Positions 34,827-42,818 of a stretch of 64,000 nt of DNA are shown piece after piece. How positions within the stretch are numbered: position 1 is the first letter of the stretch; each line of letters opens with the position of its first letter. The position numbers were made by a program, and so were the translations under genes. The stretch lies in the NCBI RefSeq assembly GCF_000263635.1, contig NZ_ADEV01000004.1, forward strand, positions 1 to 64,000. The letters are read 5' to 3'. Below the pieces are notes generated by a model. The model was not told where the DNA came from. It searched no databases and saw only the letters and a list, made by a program, of their open reading frames with translations. The stretch comes from Gardnerella greenwoodii 00703Dmash. Its GTDB lineage: Bacteria; Actinomycetota; Actinomycetes; Actinomycetales; Bifidobacteriaceae.

Positions 34827-37595
34827 ATGAAAAGCAACGCTAGTATTTTCAAAACCATAAGCGGCATAATAGTAGCTTTCGGATTACTTTCTACTAGTTT
34901 TATTGGTTTACCATTAGCTACAACTACAGCTGCATTAGCAACTGAAAATAGCACTACTGCTAGCGAACCAGCGCACACTCCTTTGACTGCGCAAACTGCT
35001 CACGACATTTCTACCGGTCGAATTCGTTTGGAAAATAATCAGATTGATTCATTGCTTTACCATAAAGCCGCGCTAGACCCAGATCAAGATAGCGACGGCG
35101 ACGGTTTTAAGAACAGCGAAGAGCTTTACACTTACGTAAAAAATGGGCGCACATATTACGGATATAATTCACATCCGCTTATTAAGGACACCGACGGCGA
35201 TGGCTTAGATGACAAAGCAGATACAAATCCTCGCAGGTGGGATATTAGCCCTCGCGACATGGCGCTTTTTATGGAGCTTGCGTATAGAAAAGACGAGTAT
35301 GTCAAAGAAGTACTTGACTACTCAAGACCACTCACTAAAATTCACAAAGATCGCAACGAATATAAGCTTATGCATAACGAGCTTGCGCCATATTGGAAAA
35401 TCAAGGAAACCTACCACTTTGGAAGTGGATTTGATGCTGTTCTTTTTGAAAATGTGAATCCCGCGTACCCATTTATTGAGCAAAACGGCGTGCAAGTTCT
35501 TGCAATCCGAGGAACTGAAAGCGGCGGAGATTTTACTAATGACATTAAACTAGCAATGGGATCAAACCCAAGCCAAGCTCTAGATGTAAACAATGTGATG
35601 GATAAAATCAATAGAGAAAAACTTGCTACTAATTTATACATAACAGGGCATTCTCTCGGAGGTTATTTATCTCAACGTGCTTTAATTTACGCTAAACAAA
35701 AAAATTATCAATGGATTACAAAGGCTTATACTTTTAACGCTCCAAAGATTAAAGGAAATCCATTCGACAGATGGCTTTGGGAAACATCTGATTTTGGCGA
35801 TAAATTAACAAAAGAAGGTTATGCTGTTCATTATAAAGTTGATAATGATAATGTAATAGGACTAATAGGGAACCTTAACGGCGCAATAAGCATAGGAAGA
35901 TCTGGAGAAGGTCACGGATCTCGTAGTTACTTTGAGCCTAGAATGAATGATTTCAAAGGATTCACAGTTGGCGAACGCAATAAAATTGAAGGAACCGGTC
36001 GCAAAATTGATGCACTTGACGGATTAGTTAATGAACCAGTTATTAAAACTGACGAACAATCTTTCGAGCCTAAAATTAAAAACATAGACATTTTTGAAAA
36101 CGATAAGTTACCAAAAGTAACAGATTATCTTCTTAACGCATCTGATAGACCGCAAGGATCTACTATTACAGATATTACAGATGAAACTTCTATTAACACT
36201 TCTAAAAGCGGGAAATATCAAGGTAAAATATTACTTGTATTATCTGATGATTCAACAAAAACTATTATAGTTCCAATAATTATTCATAAACGATCGGCTA
36301 ATATCGAGGAACTTCCAAACGTTACGGTAGTAAAAGATAAGAAAGTAGAAGTCAAAAAAGACGCTAAAATCCCTGCAGATTTCGACTTTAAGCCATACTT
36401 GCAAGGTTTACCAGAAAATAGCACAGTAAAAGTTGTAGAACAACCAAACACAACAAACATTGGTGAAGCAACATTTAAAGTAGAAGTAACTTTTGCGAGT
36501 GGCGCAAAACGGAAGGTAATTCTTAAAGCTCACGTTGTAAAAGTTATTCCTGCAACACCATTAAAACCAGCGAAGAAAACCATTCCTTGGGCCAATCTAA
36601 CGCCAGCAACTCCAGTTACACCAACGCCTGCGCCAACACCTGCGCCGCCTGCACCACCAGTGCCGCCTGCACCAACACCTGCACCACCAGCACCAACACC
36701 AGTGCCACCAGCGCCTGTACCACCAACTCCTGCGCCACCGACTCCGCAGCCACAGCCTGAGAACCACCCTCAGCCACAGCCACAGCCACAGCCGCAACCG
36801 CAACCTCGGCCTGAGCACCCTGCAAACCCAACTCCAAACCCGCAGCATAATGAAAACAATCATCCTGCTGAACCTGAAAATCCTACAAATCATAGCAAGA
36901 CCAATCAGAGTGCGGGAACTACAACAATACCGTCAGCTCCAGCAAGTGTTAATAAACTTAAAACCGAGCTTGCAAACACTCTAAAAGCAGGCGAACACAA
37001 CATTGTTTACGCAGGCAAAAGTAACAAAATTACAGTTACTTTAAATGCTCGCGCAGACTTTCTGAACAAACTTAATAAAGAAAAACAAGTAAAAGCCTAC
37101 GCGTACATTTATTCAAATCCTCGCCTTCTAAATGGACAAGATGGAACCGAATACGTAACGGTTCATTTCAGTGCAGATGGAAAACCATCTTTCGACGCTG
37201 TTATTCCACAAGAATATAGCAGCAATCACACTATTGTTCTTATCGACGAAAATGGCAATCAAGTTGCTTGGACGAAGGTTTTAGTAAAGAGGGATGACGC
37301 TTCACAGAATTCTTCCACAGGTGAAACTGGTATTCCACAAATACAAAACACACAAAATGTGCAAAATACTAGCGAAAATGAATTAACTTCAACCGCAAGC
37401 ACGGAAGAAACTGTTAGCGCGAACAAAAACGTAATTGCGCAGCCAGAAGCGAGCAAGCCAGCCACAAGCAGCCATCCTCTTGCGAATACTGGAATCCAAA
37501 CAATTCCAGTACTTATTAGCATCGCAGTAACGCTATTTGCAAGCTTCGTTGTTGTTTTAAGCGTGAAAAAGCAAATCGAATTAAATACTAAATAG
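34827..37595 (+). CDS. Sortase-anchored surface protein with lipase-like domain, Rib-like repeats and Pro-rich stalk
   Basis: A 922-residue cell-wall protein. A signal peptide covers about residues 1-39. Two Asp-rich calcium-type motifs follow (84-97 and 121-129, thrombospondin type 3-like). Residues about 135-360 form an alpha/beta-hydrolase of the lipase class 3 type, with VLAIRGTES and the nucleophile elbow GHSLGG (Ser276). Then come two Rib/alpha-like repeats (about 425-490 and 495-570), a Pro/Ala/Thr/Gln-rich stalk (about 590-690), and a further beta-rich domain. The C-terminus has LANTG (885-889), a hydrophobic helix and a Lys-containing tail: the LAxTG form used by class E sortases, one of which is encoded at 62603. 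Lipase or esterase activity is inferred from the motif only. Confidence 0.85.
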   Translation: MKSNASIFKTISGIIVAFGLLSTSFIGLPLATTTAALATENSTTASEPAHTPLTAQTAHDISTGRIRLENNQIDSLLYHKAALDPDQDSDGDGFKNSEELYTYVKNGRTYYGYNSHPLIKDTDGDGLDDKADTNPRRWDISPRDMALFMELAYRKDEYVKEVLDYSRPLTKIHKDRNEYKLMHNELAPYWKIKETYHFGSGFDAVLFENVNPAYPFIEQNGVQVLAIRGTESGGDFTNDIKLAMGSNPSQALDVNNVMDKINREKLATNLYITGHSLGGYLSQRALIYAKQKNYQWITKAYTFNAPKIKGNPFDRWLWETSDFGDKLTKEGYAVHYKVDNDNVIGLIGNLNGAISIGRSGEGHGSRSYFEPRMNDFKGFTVGERNKIEGTGRKIDALDGLVNEPVIKTDEQSFEPKIKNIDIFENDKLPKVTDYLLNASDRPQGSTITDITDETSINTSKSGKYQGKILLVLSDDSTKTIIVPIIIHKRSANIEELPNVTVVKDKKVEVKKDAKIPADFDFKPYLQGLPENSTVKVVEQPNTTNIGEATFKVEVTFASGAKRKVILKAHVVKVIPATPLKPAKKTIPWANLTPATPVTPTPAPTPAPPAPPVPPAPTPAPPAPTPVPPAPVPPTPAPPTPQPQPENHPQPQPQPQPQPQPRPEHPANPTPNPQHNENNHPAEPENPTNHSKTNQSAGTTTIPSAPASVNKLKTELANTLKAGEHNIVYAGKSNKITVTLNARADFLNKLNKEKQVKAYAYIYSNPRLLNGQDGTEYVTVHFSADGKPSFDAVIPQEYSSNHTIVLIDENGNQVAWTKVLVKRDDASQNSSTGETGIPQIQNTQNVQNTSENELTSTASTEETVSANKNVIAQPEASKPATSSHPLANTGIQTIPVLISIAVTLFASFVVVLSVKKQIELNTK
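36608..36830. repeat. Degenerate Pro-codon repeat encoding the stalk of the surface protein
   Basis: Short CCxGCx-type units encode alternating Pro with Ala, Thr, Val or Gln, ending in a run of Pro-Gln pairs. Such low-complexity DNA tends to change length by slippage or recombination. Confidence 0.75.
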
Positions 37596-37613
37596 TAAAA
37601 GAACTTGTCGAAG

Positions 37614-37684
37614 AGCGGATGACGGGAGTCGAACCCGCCTCTGAAGCTTGGGAAGCTTCCATTCTACCGATGAACTACATCCGC
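37614..37684 (-). tRNA. tRNA-Gly (anticodon CCC)
   Basis: Acceptor arms GCGGATG and CATCCGC pair fully with discriminator T(U), usual for glycine. Anticodon arm GAAGC-TTCCCAA-GCTTC gives CCC, decoding GGG. The T-loop GTTCGACTC is present. Confidence 0.94.
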
Positions 37685-37823
37685 AAGTTGCAAACAAAAT
37701 ATTGCATGCAACTTTTTAAGACTAGCATGTGCTATTGAGTATGCAAATACTTATGCTTACTTAGCGCTAAATAATTACATAAAAGAGCGCTTGCTGTTTG
37801 ATTGCGGCAAGCAACACCGCAAA

Positions 37824-39332
37824 TCAACAACCTAAGGCAATAGCTATAAGATCTGCAGATGATACTACTTTCTTTCGAGCACGCTGCTCTTTAGCACCAG
37901 CCTCACGCTCATACGCATCAACTCGCTTCCAGCCGGCGTAATCAATAGCTTTCACGCCTCGAGATTTAAGCAGCTCATCTATGGATTTTTCGTTACGATC
38001 TTCTGCAATAAGCCCGGATTTTGCCAAATCTTCAAGCATGCGATCAACAATAAGAAGAGCGTCAGATTTAGTAGAACCAATTAAACCAACAGGTCCTCTT
38101 TTAGCCCATCCAGTAGCGTACAGACGTTCGCGAATATCACTTCCTTCCGCAGAAGTTACGATTCTACCGTCATTATTTGCAAGCAGAGTGCGCTTTTCGT
38201 CGTAAGCAATGCCTGCAACTTCTGCAGGGTGGTAGCCAATCGCATGATACACGGCTTGCACAGCGTAATCTTCAAATTCACCTGTGCGAGACATTGTGCC
38301 ATCAGCGCTCGTTACAGTTCGCTCAACTCGTATTGCTTTCACACGCCCATCTTCGCCAAGAATTTCTACAGGAGCCGAGTTGAAATGAATAACGTAACGT
38401 CGATTGGCAGGATTGCCCTCAAAATCAACGTTTCCGCCATCTTCCATGTCTTCTGCCATGTCTCGAATCGCAAAAAGTTCCTCAACCATTTGACGCGTGA
38501 GCTTATCGTTACCAGCGACTTCTATCGTTTCATCGTCTAGCTCAAAATCGTCCTCGTTAATAATTATTTGCACGCCCTGCAATTTTTCCATTTCGCGCAA
38601 TTCTTGCACGGAGAATTTCGCTTGAGCAACCCCACGTCGAATAAATAAATGCAAGGTTTGAGTTTGATTTTTTTGCAATCCTTCATACACGTCGTCTGGA
38701 ATATCCGTATGCGAGCGCAAATAATCAGGGTCACGCAAAAGCTCACGAGCAACATCCATTGCCACGTTTCCGCCACCAATAACAGCTACTTCCTTGGCTT
38801 CAAGCGGCCACGTGCGCTTGCTAGTTGGGTATCCGTCGTACCATTCTACGAATTTTGCAGCTCCGTACACTCCATCTAAATCAGCACCCGGAACCCCTCG
38901 CAATGGCCTATCCTCCACAGCTCCTGTAGCAAATAACACTGCATCGTAGCGCGCCAACAAATCTTCTAAAGTAATATCTTTACCAAATTCAACATTTGCA
39001 TAAAGATGAATATTTGGATTATCAAGCGTTTTTTCAAGCGCGTCAGCAATAAATTTAATACTTGGATGGTCAGGAGCTACTCCGTAACGCACTAAGCCGA
39101 AAGGCACAGGCAACTTTTCAAAAAGATCAATGCGAGCGCTTGTGCCAAGACCTAATTCTTCGCCACGTTTAGCAAGCTGTCGCAAGAAAATATCAGAAGA
39201 ATAAACACCTGCAGGGCCTGCTCCTATAACTGCAATTCTAACTTCAGGAGCATGCGCCTCAGAAATCTCAGAAGCCTGAGACGTTTCTTGTGAAACATTT
39301 TCTATTAAATTATTTTTCATTATTATCCCCAT
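37824..39332 (-). CDS. Ferredoxin/flavodoxin-NADP+ reductase, FprA type
   Basis: Flavoenzyme that moves electrons between NADPH and ferredoxin. The FAD motif VIGAGPAGVYSSDIFL is near residue 34, the NADP motif IGGGNVAMDVARELL in the middle, and GWAKRGPVGLIGSTKSDA is characteristic of the adrenodoxin-reductase-like FprA group. 502 residues exceeds the usual ~455 because of an acidic N-terminal tail and a basic C-terminal tail. An in-frame ATG at 39320 preceded by GGGGATAATA is an equally possible start. Confidence 0.88.
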   Translation of the reverse strand: MGIIMKNNLIENVSQETSQASEISEAHAPEVRIAVIGAGPAGVYSSDIFLRQLAKRGEELGLGTSARIDLFEKLPVPFGLVRYGVAPDHPSIKFIADALEKTLDNPNIHLYANVEFGKDITLEDLLARYDAVLFATGAVEDRPLRGVPGADLDGVYGAAKFVEWYDGYPTSKRTWPLEAKEVAVIGGGNVAMDVARELLRDPDYLRSHTDIPDDVYEGLQKNQTQTLHLFIRRGVAQAKFSVQELREMEKLQGVQIIINEDDFELDDETIEVAGNDKLTRQMVEELFAIRDMAEDMEDGGNVDFEGNPANRRYVIHFNSAPVEILGEDGRVKAIRVERTVTSADGTMSRTGEFEDYAVQAVYHAIGYHPAEVAGIAYDEKRTLLANNDGRIVTSAEGSDIRERLYATGWAKRGPVGLIGSTKSDALLIVDRMLEDLAKSGLIAEDRNEKSIDELLKSRGVKAIDYAGWKRVDAYEREAGAKEQRARKKVVSSADLIAIALGC

Positions 39333-39483
39333 ATTGAACTATACAATACGGCACTTTTGCCGTTTTTGCGCGCATTATGCGCGGACTTCAAGCACAGATT
39401 TCCTTCAAGTGCTTTCATAATTAGACTAGCGCATTGCTAAGTCTTACAAAATGCTTACCTTAAAAAGCTTAGATTAAAACGCT

Positions 39484-41724
39484 TTATTTAATCTTTTCAC
39501 GCGAGCGCAAAGCAGTTAACGCCCAAGTAATTGAAATAACGTCAATAATTTCCTGCATCATTGCTCCAATAACAGCTGGAATAAAACCAAAAGCAGCTAA
39601 AATCATGCTTACAATAGCCAAACCTATTCCGAGCAAAACTGACTGCATCATAACTCGTTTTGTATGCTTCGCAACGCTTACAGCATTAGCAACTGACGCA
39701 ATATTGTTGTTCATAATAACTACTTGAGCGCATTCAGATGCTGCCGTATCTGTGCCATCCGTTACAGCCACACCAATATCTGCAGCTGCAAGCACAGGAG
39801 CATCGTTTACGCCATCTCCAACCATCATGGTTACGGTTGAATCTTTCTTATTTTTGGCCGCATTGTAATTGTGCTTCTTTACATACGCTAATTTATCTTG
39901 CGGAAGCAAATCTGCATGCACAGAATCAATACCAACGCTTTTTCCAATGGTTGTTGCAGCTTGTAAACCGTCACCAGTAAGCATTGCTATTGTTCTAACA
40001 CCCAAAGCACGCAACGAAGCAATAGTTGATTTCGCATTATCGCGCGGCACGTCTTTTAATACTATTCTTCCAACCAGCACTCCGTCAAAGGAAACGTAGG
40101 TTGCCATTTCGTCTGCTGCAAGAGATTTGCCTATAGTTTGATTCGCGTCTTGCTCTGTAACGTACTTGTGTCTGCCTACGCGCACTAAAATGCCGTCTAC
40201 AACGCCCTGAATACCCTGGCCTGCAGTTTCCTTAACACTGTGCACTACTGGGTACTCTCTAACGCTAGGAAGCTGCGGAACCGACGATGGATGAGCGTTT
40301 TCCCACAAGCTTGCTCCCGCTTTCGCAATACCACCTGCAAGTATGTGCTGAGAATAAGTTTCTAGAACACCTGCGAGCATCACAATTCGATCAGCATTCT
40401 GCGTAGTATCGATTACGTCTACGTTTACAACTTGCGGCTGTTTAACCGTCAATGTGCCGGTTTTGTCAAAAAATACGTCTGTTACTCGGCTTAATTGCTC
40501 CAGAACATCCTGACTTTTAACAACAATTCCAAGTTTTGCTAGACGCCCAGTTCCAGCCATGCAAGCAACTGGAACTGCAATAAGCAGAGGACATGGGGTT
40601 GCTAGAACCAATACTTGCGCAAATCGCAATGCGTCGCCAGAAAAGCTCCAAGCAAGACCTGCAATCGCAAAAGATAATACTGTAAACGGCACAGATAGCA
40701 TGTCTGCAAATCTAACTACTGCAGCTTTAGAAGACCTAGCAGACTCAACAAGCTGCATGATTTTCTGATACTGCGAGTTTTTAGACAGCTTTGTTACGCG
40801 CATAATAAGCACAACTCCACCGTTTACACAGCCTGAAAGCACTGCAGCTCCCGCATAGACTTCTCGGGGCACGGATTCTCCGTTAATAGCACTTGTGTCT
40901 AAAATTGCAGAACCACTTAGCAGCTCGCCATCAACTGGCACAGTTTCGCCAGGAAGCACAATAATTACATTTCCAATATTTAATTCATCAACTGGAACCG
41001 TTTTGTAACGCTGCAAATTTGAGGAGATTTCGCCGTCTGTAGATGCTTGCAAAAATGGACACATATTGTGTTTATAGTCGCAATTTTGCTCGCTAATATT
41101 AGATTGCTTAGAATTAGCGGCATCTACTTTTCTAAATTCAGCATGCTGACACAGCACACACGAGCTAGGCTTGCACTGATTTTCACTCAAACATGGCGGT
41201 TCGTAGGATTCATCATTTGCTTGATCATTATTCATTCCATGCTCAAGGCCTGGCAAAGTCATAAGGTGAGCAGTTTTTGGAGCTGCGCTTACTAAAAGAG
41301 ATAGATTGCGCTGGGCTTTCATATGCGCAAAATCTTCAATTGCCTCTCCCGTCCAAACCATTACAACAATCAAATAACTTGCCCAAAACTCACCAATAAA
41401 AAGCGTTGCAAGCAATGCAACAAAAGCTAACAAATCAATACCTAAAGTTCCGCGCAATAAATTTTTAATCATGTTGCGCAAAGAAATAAGGCTGGTATAT
41501 AAAACGAGAATAGCGATAATAGTTTTGCCAAGACTAATACTTATTGAAATATCGAAATCAAGATTTAAGAAATCAAAAATTCGTTGCGAAAGATTATAAA
41601 TTTTCTCATTAAAAGTAGCCAATATAGGCAAATTGCATGAGTAAAAAGCCACAATAAATGGGAAAGCAAGAATTACGACTGTTAATTGAGGTGCACGACG
41701 GCAATATGCTAAAAGTTTACGCAT
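39484..41724 (-). CDS. Heavy-metal P1B-type ATPase with TPC motif and Cys-rich insert
   Basis: Metal-exporting membrane pump. Signature segments: actuator NGESVPRE (with GES), membrane metal motif ATPCPLLIA at about 375-383, phosphorylation site FDKTGTLT with Asp420, and hinge GDGVNDAPVLAAAD. The membrane motif is TPC, not the CPC of copper or zinc/cadmium pumps. No N-terminal CxxC metal domain is present; instead the loop between the second helix pair and the actuator contains six Cys (178, 184, 189, 192, 215, 222) and several His. The C-terminal helix has QEIIDVISI. Substrate cannot be fixed; Zn, Mn, Co or Fe are options. A Fur/Zur-like palindrome lies 159 bases upstream. Confidence 0.82.
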   Translation of the reverse strand: MRKLLAYCRRAPQLTVVILAFPFIVAFYSCNLPILATFNEKIYNLSQRIFDFLNLDFDISISISLGKTIIAILVLYTSLISLRNMIKNLLRGTLGIDLLAFVALLATLFIGEFWASYLIVVMVWTGEAIEDFAHMKAQRNLSLLVSAAPKTAHLMTLPGLEHGMNNDQANDESYEPPCLSENQCKPSSCVLCQHAEFRKVDAANSKQSNISEQNCDYKHNMCPFLQASTDGEISSNLQRYKTVPVDELNIGNVIIVLPGETVPVDGELLSGSAILDTSAINGESVPREVYAGAAVLSGCVNGGVVLIMRVTKLSKNSQYQKIMQLVESARSSKAAVVRFADMLSVPFTVLSFAIAGLAWSFSGDALRFAQVLVLATPCPLLIAVPVACMAGTGRLAKLGIVVKSQDVLEQLSRVTDVFFDKTGTLTVKQPQVVNVDVIDTTQNADRIVMLAGVLETYSQHILAGGIAKAGASLWENAHPSSVPQLPSVREYPVVHSVKETAGQGIQGVVDGILVRVGRHKYVTEQDANQTIGKSLAADEMATYVSFDGVLVGRIVLKDVPRDNAKSTIASLRALGVRTIAMLTGDGLQAATTIGKSVGIDSVHADLLPQDKLAYVKKHNYNAAKNKKDSTVTMMVGDGVNDAPVLAAADIGVAVTDGTDTAASECAQVVIMNNNIASVANAVSVAKHTKRVMMQSVLLGIGLAIVSMILAAFGFIPAVIGAMMQEIIDVISITWALTALRSREKIK

Positions 41725-41742
41725 ACACTTTCCTTACGCTGA

Positions 41743-41835
41743 TCAGGTTAACCGCTTAAGACGTTTAACACACGATTTCACGCCTTGTTAACCCACTGAG
41801 TGCAACTTAAACAGCGCACTCAATACACGGCGTAA
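41743..41835 (-). promoter_or_regulatory. Structured 5' leader of the heavy-metal ATPase mRNA
   Basis: On the minus strand ACGCC...GGCGT (about 41832 and 41780) encloses the stem TGAGTGC/GCACTCA, and downstream two GGTTAAC-type palindromic segments could pair alternatively. No known riboswitch class fits well. Confidence 0.3.
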
Positions 41836-41882
41836 AGATACTTATGTTTATTTATATGTAATTATTGTACCAATAGGCATTG

Positions 41883-41899
41883 ATGAGAAACATTCTCAT
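41883..41899. promoter_or_regulatory. Fur/Zur-family-like operator upstream of the heavy-metal ATPase
   Basis: ATGAGAA-ACA-TTCTCAT is a perfect 7-3-7 inverted repeat. Its form (TGAGAAnnATTCTCA-like) resembles operators of Fur-superfamily metalloregulators. It lies between the tRNA-Ala gene and the ATPase, 159 bases before its ATG. Confidence 0.55.
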
Positions 41900-41960
41900 A
41901 AACGCAAGCTTAAACAATAAAAACTAAAGCAAACTCAAAAAATAAATTAATAAACAAAAA

Positions 41961-41986
41961 GTTCTGATTGAAAAATCAATCAGAAC
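41961..41986 (-). terminator. Terminator of the tRNA-Ile/tRNA-Ala transcript
   Basis: Perfect 11 bp arms GTTCTGATTGA and TCAATCAGAAC with an AAAA loop, followed by T on the minus strand. Same architecture as the tRNA-Leu terminator. Confidence 0.8.
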
Positions 41987-41994
41987 CCTGTTCG

Positions 41995-42067
41995 TGGAGC
42001 TAAGGAGACTCGAACTCCTGACCCTCTGCTTGCAAAGCAGATGCGCTACCAGCTGCGCCATAGCCCC
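41995..42067 (-). tRNA. tRNA-Ala (anticodon TGC)
   Basis: Acceptor arms GGGGCTA and TAGCTCC with discriminator A (one G-T pair); anticodon arm CTGCTTTGCAAGCAG gives TGC; T-loop GTTCGAGTC. It follows tRNA-Ile by 27 bases and shares its terminator. Confidence 0.94.
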
Positions 42068-42094
42068 ATTCGAAAGAATGATGTCATTCTATCG

Positions 42095-42168
42095 TGGGCC
42101 CGGGAGGACTTGAACCTCCGACCTCATCCTTATCAGGGATGCGCTCTAACCACCTGAGCTACGGGCCC
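42095..42168 (-). tRNA. tRNA-Ile (anticodon GAT)
   Basis: Acceptor arms GGGCCCG and CGGGCCC pair fully, discriminator A; anticodon arm gives GAT; T-loop GTTCAAGTC. The Ile-Ala pair usually found in rRNA spacers stands here without rRNA genes. Confidence 0.95.
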
Positions 42169-42224
42169 AACTTATATGCTTAAAACATACAAGTAGTTAC
42201 TGTAGCACAGCCACAGAAAATGTC

Positions 42225-42268
42225 AAACCGCAACACGCCATAAAAAAGAAAACGGCATGTTGCGGTTT
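42225..42268 (-). terminator. Terminator after dps
   Basis: Arms AAACCGCAACACGCC and GGCATGTTGCGGTTT pair over 15 positions with one weak pair; loop of 14 bases. Confidence 0.7.
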
Positions 42269-42283
42269 TTATGCAAAAATCAA

Positions 42284-42763
42284 TTAGTCAAGATGGCTGC
42301 GCATAAACCACTGGAACTTTTCCAGCTGCTGCACGTGATCCTGAATAATGTTAGAGCTCACAATGTCAAGATTGTCAAGCTCCGCAATAGCCTTGCGATC
42401 GTCTGCAATCATATCGTTGTAATACTCAATAAGAGCCTGCAAATATTCTTTAGTTGACTTGCGACCAGTTAAAGCAAAACGCTTCCATGTGCGAGCAGAA
42501 ACAACATCGTCTGCGCGTCCAAGTGGAGAGCCGCCCAAAGTTGCAATTCGCTCAGCAGTTTCATCCGCCTGCGCCAGAACTTCAGCAACCTGCGGATCAA
42601 GCATTTCATGTACTGCAATAAAATCTGGGCCAGTAACATTCCAATGAGCATGCTTAAGAACTAAAGCAGCCTCCTGCTCGTGGCTTAAACGATTCTGCAA
42701 AACAGCAACAGCCTTTTCACTGGCCGCTTCGTCGAGACCTGGCAAAATATGCAATAAGGCCAT
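42284..42763 (-). CDS. dps: Dps-family DNA-binding ferritin-like protein
   Basis: Forms a dodecameric shell that oxidises and stores iron with H2O2 and protects DNA in stress. The inter-subunit ferroxidase residues are visible: His in KHAHWNVTG, HEMLD, and the D-E pair in QADETAERI. 159 residues is normal. AAGGAAGGATAAAT precedes the ATG. It sits in a neighbourhood of peroxide and metal genes. Most tetrahydrofolate-independent members bind DNA through Lys-rich tails; this one lacks such a tail, so DNA binding is uncertain. Confidence 0.93.
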   Translation of the reverse strand: MALLHILPGLDEAASEKAVAVLQNRLSHEQEAALVLKHAHWNVTGPDFIAVHEMLDPQVAEVLAQADETAERIATLGGSPLGRADDVVSARTWKRFALTGRKSTKEYLQALIEYYNDMIADDRKAIAELDNLDIVSSNIIQDHVQQLEKFQWFMRSHLD

Positions 42764-42818
42764 ATTTATCCTTCCTTAGATTTTTTATTACTATTACATT
42801 CTACTGCTACGGCTTAAA

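Noticed and set aside
36597..36893. Long open frames on the minus strand opposite the Pro-rich stalk.
   Set aside because: They are the antisense image of CC-rich codons (Trp/Arg/Leu/Val runs) with no ribosome site or family resemblance.
41725..41760. Minus-strand sequence AACCTGATCAGCGTAAGGAAA before the metal ATPase resembles the 3' end of a TPP riboswitch.
   Set aside because: The conserved 5' half (CTGAGA and the GGGG segment) and the long P5-side stem are missing, and the downstream gene is not a thiamine gene.
42095..42168. tRNA-Ile/tRNA-Ala pair as a sign of an rRNA operon spacer.
   Set aside because: No 16S or 23S sequence flanks the pair; protein genes lie on both sides.
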